The notes under the pieces are model-generated. The model was not told the origin of the DNA and did no database searches. It saw only the letters and a list, made by a program, of their open reading frames with translations. From contig NZ_AP019781.1 in NCBI RefSeq assembly GCF_019669965.1, positions 930,001 to 994,000 on the forward strand: a stretch of DNA of 64,000 bases. The letters are read 5' to 3'. Source of the DNA: Methanoculleus chikugoensis (GTDB taxonomy: Archaea > Halobacteriota > Methanomicrobia > Methanomicrobiales > Methanoculleaceae). Position numbers and translations under genes: made by a program. Shown here piece after piece: positions 14,931 through 23,454 of the stretch; the stretch's first letter is position 1, and each line of letters starts with the position of its first letter.

Positions 14931-16169
14931 CTAAACCTTCTCGTCGTCGGAAGGAATCAGTTCGGCGGTGACGTAGTGCCGGCGGTTTTTGGTTATCACC
15001 GCCCTCCCGGTGAATCCGAACGGCAGATCCTCTTCTACGACGACGTTGAGGTAGCAGGGATTTCGGCAGACGGTCGATCCCGGCGCGTTCTTCTCGGTCG
15101 CAACGATCGCTGTCTCCCGCCCGATCCAGCGCTCATTGTAGGAGTCGTAGATCCGGTTTGCTTCGGCAAGCAGCGCCCGGGAGCGGTCTTTGCGTATCCG
15201 CTCGGGGAGGTCTTTTAGGGCCGCGGCGGGCGTTCCGGGCCGCCGGGAGTAGCGGGTGATATTCACCTTCACGAACGCCGCTCTCCGGAGGAGTTCGAGC
15301 GTCTGTGAAAACTCTTCGTCCGTCTCCCCGGGAAACCCGGTGATGAAGTCGGAGGAGATCATCATATCCGGGTAGCAGTCCCGGAACGTATCGACGATCC
15401 GGACGACGTCGGCCGCAGCGTAGCCGCGCTGCATCCGGTCGAGGACGGTATCGGAGCCCGACTGGACGGGGAGGTGGAGGAACCGGAAGATCTTTTCGCT
15501 CTCGTACGCCCTGACGAGTGGATCGAGGATCCCGAGCACCGTAGCCGGGTGCATCATCCCCGGCCTGACGGCGAACCTTCCGGGGATCTTTGCTATCTCC
15601 TGCAGAAGATCGGGGAGCAACTCACCCCGCTCAAGCCCCCATGCGGCCACGTCCTGCCCGGTCAGCTGGATCTCATAGGCGCCCGAGGCGACGAGAGCCC
15701 GGACGGCATCGAGTATATCCTCTGCAGGCGCACTTGCGAGCCGTCCCCGGGCGAACCGGGTGATGCAGTAACTGCACCGGCCGACGCATCCGCTCGCCAC
15801 CTGCACCACGCCGGTCGCCCCCGGCCCCCGGGTGCCGACGCCGGCGGCTCGCTCACGGATCTCGTCAGGATAGATGACGTGCGGCGTGCAGACCGAACGA
15901 ATCTTATCCATCTGGACAACCGGCATGCACCCGGTCACGTAGAGGTCGCGGTCGGCGAATAGAGCGAGGCGCCGGAGCATCTTACGTTCGGTCGCGCCGA
16001 TCACCGTGCAGGTGTTGACGATGACGGCATCCGCCTCCTTCGGCCGTTCGGTCAGCGTGCAGCCGAAACCTTCCAGTATCGCCACGAGCCTCTGTGTGTC
16101 GGCATGGTTGTAGGTGCACCCGTAGGTCTCGATGTAGATCCGTCTTCCCCGCAGTTCCTCAAACGTGAT
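14931..16169 (-). CDS. tRNA t6A methylthiotransferase (MtaB/CDKAL1 family), no standard start codon
   Basis: Radical-SAM enzyme that converts t6A37 of tRNA to ms2t6A using two Fe-S clusters. The UPF0004 domain has Cys in TYGC, NTC and VTGC; the radical-SAM motif is CVGRCSYC; a TRAM-like domain ends the protein. The conserved N terminus RRIYIETYGCTYNHAD is in frame, yet no ATG, GTG or TTG occurs between the in-frame stop (16233-16235) and it. ATC at 16167-16169, nine bases after GGAGAG, is the position where ATG would be expected and is used here. The first GTG (16083-16085) would remove a cluster cysteine. About 412 residues. Confidence 0.85.
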   Translation of the reverse strand: MTFEELRGRRIYIETYGCTYNHADTQRLVAILEGFGCTLTERPKEADAVIVNTCTVIGATERKMLRRLALFADRDLYVTGCMPVVQMDKIRSVCTPHVIYPDEIRERAAGVGTRGPGATGVVQVASGCVGRCSYCITRFARGRLASAPAEDILDAVRALVASGAYEIQLTGQDVAAWGLERGELLPDLLQEIAKIPGRFAVRPGMMHPATVLGILDPLVRAYESEKIFRFLHLPVQSGSDTVLDRMQRGYAAADVVRIVDTFRDCYPDMMISSDFITGFPGETDEEFSQTLELLRRAAFVKVNITRYSRRPGTPAAALKDLPERIRKDRSRALLAEANRIYDSYNERWIGRETAIVATEKNAPGSTVCRNPCYLNVVVEEDLPFGFTGRAVITKNRRHYVTAELIPSDDEKV

Positions 16170-16321
16170 GGCGATCGACTCTCCTTGCGCGCGGTCGGCG
16201 GCCGGCCCGGGCTCCCGGCGGTCCGGTTGCCTCTATCGGTCGGAGGATAGTTTGCTCCTCTTTCGACCGGTTCCGTGCCGAGCACAATACTTAACCGCTG
16301 ACATTACAACTTCTTTATTCG

Positions 16322-17080
16322 ATGATTAAAATAGGGTTGCTGGGATGCGGCAACGTCGGGCATATCATCGCCACACACGCCGAGAGCATCCGGGTCGCCG
16401 CCGTCTTCGATATCCTCCCCGGGCGGGCGGAGGAACTGGCGGCGCTCTGCCATGCCCGGCCATACACGGACTTCGACGCCTTTATGCGGGAAGACTTCTC
16501 GATCGTCGTAGAGGCCGCCTCGGTCGACGCCGTCAGGATATACGGCGAGGCGGTTCTCCGGTCGGGACGGGACATCATCGTCCTCTCCGGGGGGGCTCTT
16601 GCGGACGACGAGTTCCGCGAGCACCTTGTCGAGGTTGCACGGGAGGCGGGAAAGAAGATCCGCATCCCGAGCGGCGCCATCATCGGACTCGACAACCTCA
16701 AGATCGGGCAGGTCTCGCCGCCGAGCCGCCTCCTCCTGCGGACGACGAAACCTCCCGCGTCGCTCGGGATGACCGCCGAAGCCCGGACAGAGATATTTAA
16801 GGGGCTGGCGCACGACTGTATAAAGCAATACCCTAAAAATATCAACGTCGCGGTAGCGTTGGGACTCGCCGCCGGCAGGGATGCCGACGTGGAACTCTGG
16901 GTCGACCCTGCGGCGGAGAGGAACATCCACGAGATATTCGTCGAGGGGGACTTCGGGGACATCTACGTCCGGGTCAGGAACGTCCCGAGCCCCGATAACC
17001 CTGCGACGAGCTATATGGCGGCCCTCTCCATCCTGACGCTCTTAAAGAACCTCGAGAACCCTCTGGTGGTGGGTACGTAA
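16322..17080 (+). CDS. nadX: L-aspartate dehydrogenase
   Basis: Cytoplasmic NAD(P)-dependent enzyme of 252 residues that oxidises aspartate to iminoaspartate, the first step of NAD synthesis in many archaea, replacing NadB. The N-terminal Rossmann motif is GLLGCGNVGH (residues 5-14); PSGAIIGLDNLK and the catalytic His in ERNIHEIFVEG match the family. It is the first gene of nadX-nadA-nadC, with two bases between its stop and nadA. An AATACTTAA element about 33 bases before the ATG may be the promoter. Confidence 0.96.
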   Translation: MIKIGLLGCGNVGHIIATHAESIRVAAVFDILPGRAEELAALCHARPYTDFDAFMREDFSIVVEAASVDAVRIYGEAVLRSGRDIIVLSGGALADDEFREHLVEVAREAGKKIRIPSGAIIGLDNLKIGQVSPPSRLLLRTTKPPASLGMTAEARTEIFKGLAHDCIKQYPKNINVAVALGLAAGRDADVELWVDPAAERNIHEIFVEGDFGDIYVRVRNVPSPDNPATSYMAALSILTLLKNLENPLVVGT

Positions 17081-17082
17081 CA

Positions 17083-17979
17083 ATGGAAAAGGAGATTCGT
17101 GCGCTCAAGGCCGAGAAGAACGCAGTAATCATGGCGCATAACTACCAGCCTCCTGAGATCCAGGCGCTCGCCGACGTGGTGGGCGACAGCCTCGAGCTTG
17201 CGGTGAAGGCGAAGGAGACTGCGGCGGACCTGATCGTCGTCTGCGGTGTCCGGTTTATGGCCGAGACGGCAAAGATCCTCAACTCAGCTCGGAAGGTGGT
17301 CATCCCGGTTGAGGACGCCGGATGCCCGCTTGCCGACTTCCTGACCCCGGATATGATCCGGGAGGCGCGCCGGCGGCACCCCGACGCGGCCGTGGTGGTC
17401 TACGTCAACAGCACGGCGGAGAGCAAGGCGCTCGCCGACATCACCTGCACCTCGGCAAACGCGGTTCGTGTCGTAGCGTCCCTGCCGAATGACACGATCC
17501 TCTTCGGGCCGGACGCAAACCTCGCGGCGTACGTCCAGCGGGAACTCCCCGAAAAGACGATTATTCCCCTGCCTCCCGGCGGCCACTGCTACGTCCATAC
17601 GGGGTTCACCCTTGCCGACGTCGAGGCTGCCCGGAAGAAAGGCGGCACAATCGTCTGCCACCCCGAATGCCCGCCGGAGGTTCAGATGCAGGCCGACCTG
17701 ATAGCCTCCACGGGGGGCATGGTCCGCGGCGCAGCCGCCGGCGGGGAGGAGCCCTGGTGGGTCTTCACCGAGCGGGAGATGGCCTCCCGTCTGCGGGTGC
17801 TCTATCCCGGAAGGATCTTTTACGAGAAGCCGGAGGCCGTCTGCGCGGATATGAAGAAGATCTCTCTTGAAGACCTCCGCCGGGCGCTCGAGTCCGGGGA
17901 GCACGAAGTCGTCCTCCCCCCGGAGGTCATGGACCGGGCACGGCGGGCGATCGAGCGGATGATCGCCGTCGGGGCGTGA
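17083..17979 (+). CDS. nadA: quinolinate synthase
   Basis: 4Fe-4S enzyme of 298 residues that condenses iminoaspartate with dihydroxyacetone phosphate to give quinolinate. Cys81 (AGCPLAD), Cys169 (GGHCYVH) and Cys254 (AVCADM) are spaced as the three cluster ligands of short archaeal/Thermotoga NadA. MAHNYQPPEIQ near the N terminus and HPECPPEV are further family motifs. It sits between nadX and nadC in a tight operon and should act directly on the NadX product. Confidence 0.97.
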   Translation: MEKEIRALKAEKNAVIMAHNYQPPEIQALADVVGDSLELAVKAKETAADLIVVCGVRFMAETAKILNSARKVVIPVEDAGCPLADFLTPDMIREARRRHPDAAVVVYVNSTAESKALADITCTSANAVRVVASLPNDTILFGPDANLAAYVQRELPEKTIIPLPPGGHCYVHTGFTLADVEAARKKGGTIVCHPECPPEVQMQADLIASTGGMVRGAAAGGEEPWWVFTEREMASRLRVLYPGRIFYEKPEAVCADMKKISLEDLRRALESGEHEVVLPPEVMDRARRAIERMIAVGA

Positions 17980-17985
17980 GTACGG

Positions 17986-18840
17986 ATGATTCCGATCGAG
18001 GACCTGCTCCGTTTTGTCCGGGAGGATGCGCCGTGGGGCGACGTCACCTCCGAAGCGGTCGTCCCCGACGTCGCCTGCCGGGCGGTGATCCGGGCGAAGG
18101 ATACGGGGACCGTCGCCGGCATCGAGGAGGCACGGGCGCTCTTCGAGCATTTCGGGATCGAGGTGCGTCAGCGTATCCCTGACGGCAGGTCGGTTGCTCC
18201 CGGAGCGGTTCTCCTCGAACTCGAGGGCCGCGCGAGGCCGATCCTTCTCCTGGAGCGGACGGCGCTCAACATCATCGGGCGGATGAGCGGGATTGCAACC
18301 CGGACCCGGGAGGCGGTCGAGGCCGTCCGGGCGGTCTCCCCCGACATCCGGGTTGCCGCGACGCGGAAGACCGCCCCGGGACTCCGGATGCTCGATAAGA
18401 AGGCGGTGGTTCTCGGCGGGGGCGACCCGCACCGCTACTGCCTCTCGGATATGGTCCTGATCAAGGATAACCACCTCGCACTGGTGCCGCTTTCGGAGGC
18501 GATCCGAAAGGCAAAGGGGCGGAGCCGCTACCGGGCGGTCGAGGTGGAGGTCGAGACGTCACGGGACGCCGTCGAGGCGGCACTTGCCGGTGCCGACATC
18601 GTCCTTCTCGACAACATGGCGCCGGATGCCGTCCGGGAGACGGTCGGGGCGCTGGCCGCCCGTGGTCTCCGGGAGCAGGTCACCCTCGAGGTCTCGGGGG
18701 GCGTCGCCGGCGACGATCTTGCCGGGTATGCCGCGACCGGGATCGATATCATCAGCATGGGTGCCCTCACCCATACGGTCAGGAACTTCGACGTGAGCCT
18801 GGATATCCTGAAGGGCGCGGGCACCGTCAGGCTTCCGTAA
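17986..18840 (+). CDS. nadC: nicotinate-nucleotide pyrophosphorylase (carboxylating)
   Basis: Quinolinate phosphoribosyltransferase of 284 residues that converts quinolinate and PRPP to nicotinate mononucleotide with loss of CO2. Family motifs include ERTALNIIGRMSGIAT, ATRKTAPGLR, the substrate-binding LIKDNH, EVEVET and DNMAPD. It is the last gene of the nadX-nadA-nadC operon, six bases after nadA. The ATG at 17986 is the first in frame after the nadA stop. Length matches the family. Confidence 0.97.
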   Translation: MIPIEDLLRFVREDAPWGDVTSEAVVPDVACRAVIRAKDTGTVAGIEEARALFEHFGIEVRQRIPDGRSVAPGAVLLELEGRARPILLLERTALNIIGRMSGIATRTREAVEAVRAVSPDIRVAATRKTAPGLRMLDKKAVVLGGGDPHRYCLSDMVLIKDNHLALVPLSEAIRKAKGRSRYRAVEVEVETSRDAVEAALAGADIVLLDNMAPDAVRETVGALAARGLREQVTLEVSGGVAGDDLAGYAATGIDIISMGALTHTVRNFDVSLDILKGAGTVRLP

Positions 18841-18850
18841 AAGAGAGGGT

Positions 18851-19276
18851 TCAGGATGCGATCCCGGAATCCTCCATCGTGAGTTCGTCCAGAAACGGCA
18901 TCAGCCCTTTGACGTACGGCATGAGTTTGCCCTCCTCTGTCCTGAGTTCCCCGTAGGCCGTGACCTCGATGACCAGCGGAAGTTCGTCCAGGCGCCGGGT
19001 GAAGAGGGGGTCCTGCTCGGCGGCGAACCGGAGGAACGCATTCAGGTTGACGAACGGGCGGTCCAGGTCGGGAACGTCGCGGTATTCCTGCAGGTCTTCC
19101 CGGAGCGTGGAGTCTCTGGCTAGATCCTCCTCGAAGTAGAGAAAGACATGGAAGTTGTGGCGGCGACCCATCGCATCGAGATCTCTGATATCGATCTTCG
19201 CTCCGGCAACGATGCCGAGACGTTCCAGATCCGGGGGAAATGCTGTACCCTCCGGTGTAACCGTCGGACTCTCCAT
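18851..19276 (-). CDS. hypothetical protein
   Basis: Protein of 141 residues, not recognised. It is soluble, acidic and aromatic-rich with no signal peptide, membrane helix or metal motif. Mixed alpha/beta character is suggested by NFHVFLYFEEDLA and PLVIEVTAYGELRTEEGK. It is convergent with nadC (stops ten bases apart) and divergent from the HEAT-repeat gene. The ATG at 19274-19276 has no ribosome binding site upstream, so a leaderless transcript is likely. Codon use matches the neighbours. Confidence 0.7.
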   Translation of the reverse strand: MESPTVTPEGTAFPPDLERLGIVAGAKIDIRDLDAMGRRHNFHVFLYFEEDLARDSTLREDLQEYRDVPDLDRPFVNLNAFLRFAAEQDPLFTRRLDELPLVIEVTAYGELRTEEGKLMPYVKGLMPFLDELTMEDSGIAS

Positions 19277-19377
19277 ACTATGGTGAAGGCAGGGAGAGGA
19301 GAAAAATGCACCCCCTGTGCGTATCTTCCGGGCAAAACCTTATACCCGGCCGACCCCAGATGGGCGTGAGGTGGCCC

Positions 19378-19920
19378 ATGGCAGGGAGGGATCCGCCGGT
19401 GCCGGAGAGAGAGACCGAAGGCCTTGAGAGGGAGAAGAAACTCCACAGGTACCTCTCGATGCTTGCGTCCGGGAATCTCAACGAGCGGTGGCGGGCTGCC
19501 GACGCGCTCGGGGAACTCGGCGACAGTCGCGCGGTAAGGCCGCTCATCGAGGCGCTGGAGGACGAATACGTCGATGTCCGGTGGAAGGCGGCGAAGGCGC
19601 TCGGGCTCCTCGATGGGCGCGAACCCGTCCTCCCGCTGATACGGAGCCTGGAAGACGACAGCCCCTGGGTTCGGATGGGGGCAGCCTGGGCGCTCGGGGA
19701 GATCGGCGATCCCCGGGCGGTCGAGCCGTTGATCCGGCTGCTTGACGACACGAAACCCCGGGTCAGGAGGATGGCGGCCTGGGCGCTCGGCCGGATAGGC
19801 AACCCGCGGGCGCGGGAACCACTGTTGCGCCTCCTCGGGGATGCCGATCGCGACGTCAGGATTGCCGGCCGGCTGGCGCTCGATGAGATCGGAACCGAGC
19901 GGGAGATCCCGAGCGTCTGA
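19378..19920 (+). CDS. HEAT-repeat (PBS lyase-type) protein
   Basis: Protein of 180 residues built of about four 31-residue HEAT-like repeats from residue 35 onward. Repeat cores are RWRAADALGELGDSRAVRPL, RWKAAKALGLLDG, RMGAAWALGEIGDPRAVEPL and RMAAWALGRIGNPRAREPL. Such proteins are scaffolds for protein-protein contacts; some act with phycobilin lyases, but no pigment pathway is present here. ATG at 19378 was chosen over the one at 19360 because GAGGTG lies five bases before it. A CTTATACC box near 19,338-19,346 is a plausible TATA. Partner unknown. Confidence 0.85.
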   Translation: MAGRDPPVPERETEGLEREKKLHRYLSMLASGNLNERWRAADALGELGDSRAVRPLIEALEDEYVDVRWKAAKALGLLDGREPVLPLIRSLEDDSPWVRMGAAWALGEIGDPRAVEPLIRLLDDTKPRVRRMAAWALGRIGNPRAREPLLRLLGDADRDVRIAGRLALDEIGTEREIPSV

Positions 19921-20010
19921 AGAAGGTGCGGCTCTCAGTCCCGATACTTCGCCGTCAGTCCCCCGGGCTGCCGTTCTTGTCCCGTATGCGTTTATAATCC
20001 AGAAACGTCT

Positions 20011-20018
20011 TTTTATAT
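20011..20018 (+). promoter_or_regulatory. TATA box of the cytosine deaminase operon
   Basis: TTTTATAT at 20011-20018 is the strongest TATA match upstream. Transcription would start near 20,040, giving a leader of about 35 bases that carries the GGAAGAG ribosome binding site before the ATG at 20076. Confidence 0.5.
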
Positions 20019-20075
20019 CTGATAGGGTGTTGCAATCGATGTATTATGCAATTGTGCGCCCGGGAAGAGATGGAT

Positions 20076-20510
20076 ATGGACATATTCATGAAATGCGCCG
20101 TCGAAGAAGCGGAAGCGGGCCTGCGTGAAGGCGGAATACCCATCGGGTCGGTGCTGGTGCGCGACGGCCGGATCATCGGGCGCGGCCGGAACCGCCGGGT
20201 CCAGGCTGACGATCCCGTACTCCACGCCGAGATTGACTGCCTGAGGAACGCCGGGAGGATTGGTAACTACGCAGATTGCACGCTCTACTCCACGCTGATG
20301 CCCTGCTACCTCTGTGCGGGAGCGGTCGTCCAGTTCGGGATCGGGAAGGTCGTGGCGGGGGAGTCGGTAAATTTCGCGGGAGCGCGGGAGTTCCTCGAGT
20401 CGCACGGGGTCGAGGTGCTCGATCTGGATCTCGACGTCTGCAAGGAGATGATGGGCGCGTTCATCGAGCAGCATCCCGATCTCTGGGATGAGGATATCGG
20501 GGAGTTGTGA
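20076..20510 (+). CDS. cytosine deaminase, yeast Fcy1-like
   Basis: Zinc deaminase of about 144 residues. Zn ligands and catalytic Glu are HAE (His50, Glu52) and PCYLC (Cys77, Cys80). Overall layout follows yeast cytosine deaminase rather than tRNA adenosine deaminase or CDA: GGIPIGSVLV, RGRNRRV with the Asn that holds the pyrimidine, GESVNF, and a C-terminal helix ending WDEDIGEL, comparable to WFEDIGE in yeast. It should convert cytosine to uracil for pyrimidine salvage. Two earlier in-frame ATGs (20046, 20070) exist; 20076 has GGAAG eight bases upstream. Ten bases separate it from the next gene. Confidence 0.85.
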   Translation: MDIFMKCAVEEAEAGLREGGIPIGSVLVRDGRIIGRGRNRRVQADDPVLHAEIDCLRNAGRIGNYADCTLYSTLMPCYLCAGAVVQFGIGKVVAGESVNFAGAREFLESHGVEVLDLDLDVCKEMMGAFIEQHPDLWDEDIGEL

Positions 20511-20520
20511 GGCGGTTCTT

Positions 20521-21333
20521 ATGGGTGGGGACAGATTGCTCCGTTACGCGGTCGTTGCCGTCGCCTTCCTCCTCGCCGGGGTCTGGATCGGCCTTGCGGC
20601 CGCTCCTCTCCCGGCCGTCCCCGCGTGCGAAGATAGGGATACGCTCTTTCAGGTCTCGACCATCGATGCGCTCCTCCAGGGCACCTACGACGGCAGCATG
20701 GCGTTTGACGAACTCGCGAGGCACGGTGACTTCGGGATCGGGTGCGGCGACCGGCTCGACGGGGAACTGATCGGCATCGACGGCGAGTGGTACCTGATCC
20801 GGGTCGACGGACGGCCCTACCTGGCTTCCGGAAGCGCGACGACGCCGTTTGCGGCCGCGACCTTCTTTGATCCGGAGATCACGGTCGCGGTCGACGAGCC
20901 GATGAATCTGACCGCTCTCCAGAGCCGCGTGGAGGCGAAATTTCCTTCAGAGAACCTCTTCTACGCGATCAGGGTGGACGGCACCTTCCCGCACGTGGTA
21001 ACCCGGAGCGTGCCCGCCCAGGAGAAGCCTTATCCGCGGCTCATCGACGTGACGGCAAATCAGACGGTCTTTACGCTCGAGAACGTCACCGGAACCGCAA
21101 TCGGGTTCTGGACGCCGGCACTGGCAGAAGGTGTCAACGTCCCCGGCTACCACCTTCACTTCATCACCGGCGATCGCGCCGCCGGCGGTCACGTGCTCGA
21201 TATGACCCTGGCGGAGGGCACCGTGCAGGTCGACACCACGGCGAACTTCACCATGGCGCTCCCGTCCGGCGGCGACTTCCTGACGGTTGATCTCTCTGCA
21301 GACCTCTCAGACGACCTTGAGCAGGTGGAATAA
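20521..21333 (+). CDS. budA: alpha-acetolactate decarboxylase, exported or membrane-anchored
   Basis: Enzyme of 270 residues that decarboxylates acetolactate to acetoin. Zinc ligands are His211 and His213 (YHLHF) and His224 (GGHVLD) in the usual order, and FTLENVTGTAIGFWTP precedes them as in the family. Residues 6-28 are hydrophobic (YAVVAVAFLLAGVWIGLAAA), a signal peptide or anchor, which is also seen in some bacterial relatives; activity outside the membrane is implied. ATG at 20521 follows GAGGCGG. It is probably co-transcribed with the cytosine deaminase, though no pathway links them. T6 at 21348-21353 may end the transcript. Confidence 0.88.
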   Translation: MGGDRLLRYAVVAVAFLLAGVWIGLAAAPLPAVPACEDRDTLFQVSTIDALLQGTYDGSMAFDELARHGDFGIGCGDRLDGELIGIDGEWYLIRVDGRPYLASGSATTPFAAATFFDPEITVAVDEPMNLTALQSRVEAKFPSENLFYAIRVDGTFPHVVTRSVPAQEKPYPRLIDVTANQTVFTLENVTGTAIGFWTPALAEGVNVPGYHLHFITGDRAAGGHVLDMTLAEGTVQVDTTANFTMALPSGGDFLTVDLSADLSDDLEQVE

Positions 21334-21347
21334 GCCGGAGAGACTAC

Positions 21348-21353
21348 TTTTTT
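21348..21353 (+). terminator. oligo-T tract after budA
   Basis: Six T residues lie 15 bases after the budA stop, without a clear hairpin. This is a typical archaeal termination tract. Confidence 0.4.
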
Positions 21354-21413
21354 CCTCGCACCTGATGGTGCTTGAGTTCTGGTTCTCACGAACTGTTGCC
21401 GGATAAGGCTAAA

Positions 21414-21648
21414 GGCCTCACGCGAAGAGCGACGGATGGGACATCCGGAGCGTGAACACCACCCGGTGCGAAGAGCGCGAAGCCGCGAAGGGGAGTTGCC
21501 ATACCCATCTGCCGAACTTCGCGTTCTTCGCGCCTTCGCGTGAGATGGCGGGGCTGAGCAACGATACGACCTCACGCGAAAGACGCGAAGCCGCGAAGGA
21601 GCCTCTCGCCGACAGTTGACCGAACTTCGTTCGCGTCCTTCGCATCAC
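21414..21648. repeat. cttcgcg-type dispersed intergenic repeat, copy 1
   Basis: This stretch is made of short alternating direct and inverted units such as TCACGCGAAGAGCG, GCGAAGCCGCGAAG and their complements CTTCGCGCCTTCGCGTGAG. It fills most of the 333-bp gap 21334-21666, which otherwise holds no gene. The same units recur at 25,136-25,560 and 58,778-58,860. Open frames across it are artefacts of the repeat. On transcription it would fold into long hairpins. Confidence 0.8.
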
Positions 21649-21659
21649 CGCGGCCCGAC

Positions 21660-21665
21660 AAAAAA
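21660..21665 (-). terminator. oligo-T tract after the Usp gene
   Basis: Six T residues on the minus strand follow immediately after the stop codon of the gene at 21667. Confidence 0.4.
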
Positions 21666-21666
21666 G

Positions 21667-22116
21667 TTACCGGACGACCAGCAGCGGCGGTCTGACCGCA
21701 CCGCCGATCTGCTCGAGCAGGGCGCCGATCCGGGACTTCCCGCTCCTGCCGAAAGCACCCATGACGATCAGCCCGTATTCGCCGGAGTTTGCCTCCTCAA
21801 GGATCTCCTCCCTGATTGCCCCCTCGACGATCTTTGTCGAACACCGGATCCTCTCACCCTGGTAGCGGGTGAGAATGCTGTTCTGGTCATCTTCGATGCT
21901 CTTCCGCATATCCTTCCATATCTGCCCTTCGTAGCCCTTCAACTGGTCGCAGATCCCGCTCTGGGCGCAGAAGTTGAACGCCATCGCCTTGGCCTCCGCG
22001 ATATCCAGCACCGAGAAGAGGACTACCTCGGCATTCTTCGGCTTTGCCAGTCCAATCGCATGCAGAGCCGCTTTCTGGCTCCACTTCGAACCATCGATAA
22101 GCACAAGAATCTTCAT
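21667..22116 (-). CDS. universal stress protein (UspA family)
   Basis: Small cytoplasmic alpha/beta protein of 149 residues. N-terminal MKILVLIDGSKWSQKAALHA and C-terminal GLIVMGAFGRSGKSRIGALL (residues about 120-140) give the G-2X-G-9X-G-type nucleotide-binding signature of ATP-binding Usp proteins. ATG at 22114-22116 lies five bases after the antiporter stop; a GTG at 22123-22125 overlapping that stop is an alternative. It is the last of three genes with an antiporter and a second Usp-like protein, so it may gate or report on ion transport (inference). Confidence 0.88.
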   Translation of the reverse strand: MKILVLIDGSKWSQKAALHAIGLAKPKNAEVVLFSVLDIAEAKAMAFNFCAQSGICDQLKGYEGQIWKDMRKSIEDDQNSILTRYQGERIRCSTKIVEGAIREEILEEANSGEYGLIVMGAFGRSGKSRIGALLEQIGGAVRPPLLVVR

Positions 22117-22121
22117 GTTAT

Positions 22122-23444
22122 TCACATCACAAATTTCAGCCAGAGCATTCCGAATCCTACCCCCACCGTCACGAAGAGCACGAGCATCCCTACTTTCAGG
22201 AAGTCGACGAAGGTGATGCCGAACCCCTCGCGCTCGGCGATACCGATGACGACGACGTTTGCCGACGCCCCGATGGCGGTCCCGTTACCGCCGAGGCACG
22301 CACCGAGGGCGAGCGCCCACCAGAGCGGGTAGACGTCCATCGTCGCCCCAAGGTCGTGGATGAGCGGGATCATCGCCGCGGTGAGAGGGATGTTGTCCAC
22401 GATCGCCGAGGCGATCGCGGCGAACCATGTCACGATGAACATCGCCTCCCCGGTCGAACCCATGTTCTCGATCATGACCCGGGCAATGCTCGAGATGATG
22501 CCGGTCTCGACGAGGGCGCCCACGATGACGAAGAGCCCGCCGAAGAAGAAGAGGGCCGGCCACTCGATCTTCTCGAAGATCTCCTCGGGCGACTGCCTGC
22601 TCCAGAAGAGGAGGATTGCCGCCCCGATGAGGGCCACCTCTGCGGGTTCGAGCCCCATCGCCGGGTCGACGAACGGCAGGACAATGTGCAGGATCTCTCC
22701 GATCCGGTCGTGGACAAAGAAGAGGAGGACCACGAAGACGATGACGGCCACCGACTTGTTGAAGAGCGACCGGTCGACGACCGCCGCCCGTTCATCGAGA
22801 CCGTTGAGCGTCCGGACCATCTCCTGCCGCTCGTCGGCGCTCACCTTCATGGAACGGCCGTAGATGAGGTACATCAACCCGATGAGAATCGCCATATCGA
22901 CGACCATGATGGGGGCAAGGTGGATCAGGAACTCGTTGAACGTCAGTCCTGCCGACGATGCGATCATGATGTTCGGGGGGTCGCCGATGAGCGTCGCCGC
23001 CCCACCGATGTTGGAGGCGAAGATCTCCGTGACCAGGAAGGGGATGGGGTTGAGGTTCATCACTCTCGCGACGTAGAGGAGCATCGGGGTGAGCAGGAGG
23101 ACGGTGGTGACGTTGTCGAGGAATGCGCTCACGATCGCCGTTACAACCGCAAAGAGGATGAGAATCCGGATCGGGCTTCCCCCCGCGAGTTTTGCGGTCC
23201 GTATCGCGATATACTCGAAGAGGCCGCTGCCCCGCGCGGTGTTGACGATGATCATCATCCCGAGGAGCAGGAAGATCGTTCCGAAGTCGACGTGCTCGAG
23301 GAGCGCCTCCCAGGGGACGATCCCGACAAAGACCACGATCGCCGCACCGAGCATGGCGGCGACCGCCCGGTGAATCCGCTCGTCGATGATCAGCGCATAG
23401 GTGAAGAGGAAGACCGCTACCGCGATCAGTGCAACCGTATCCAC
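22122..23444 (-). CDS. ArsB/NhaD-type ion transporter
   Basis: Membrane protein of 440 residues with about 12 hydrophobic helices in two inverted halves. Each half has a family loop: DNVTTVLLLTPML with SNIGGAATLIGDPPNIM, and DNIPLTAAMIPL with GNGTAIGASANVV. These are hallmarks of the ion-transporter superfamily holding ArsB arsenite pumps, NhaD Na+/H+ antiporters and the P protein. A charged loop near residues 200-220 separates the halves. No ars genes are nearby; the flanking Usp-like genes favour a regulated Na+/H+ or organic-ion role, but this is not decided by sequence. Confidence 0.9.
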   Translation of the reverse strand: MDTVALIAVAVFLFTYALIIDERIHRAVAAMLGAAIVVFVGIVPWEALLEHVDFGTIFLLLGMMIIVNTARGSGLFEYIAIRTAKLAGGSPIRILILFAVVTAIVSAFLDNVTTVLLLTPMLLYVARVMNLNPIPFLVTEIFASNIGGAATLIGDPPNIMIASSAGLTFNEFLIHLAPIMVVDMAILIGLMYLIYGRSMKVSADERQEMVRTLNGLDERAAVVDRSLFNKSVAVIVFVVLLFFVHDRIGEILHIVLPFVDPAMGLEPAEVALIGAAILLFWSRQSPEEIFEKIEWPALFFFGGLFVIVGALVETGIISSIARVMIENMGSTGEAMFIVTWFAAIASAIVDNIPLTAAMIPLIHDLGATMDVYPLWWALALGACLGGNGTAIGASANVVVIGIAEREGFGITFVDFLKVGMLVLFVTVGVGFGMLWLKFVM

Positions 23445-23454
23445 TATGCACCCT

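Noticed and set aside
22122-23444. Arsenite efflux pump ArsB
   Set aside because: Same superfamily, but no arsR, arsA or arsC nearby and Usp partners instead; left as ArsB/NhaD-type transporter.
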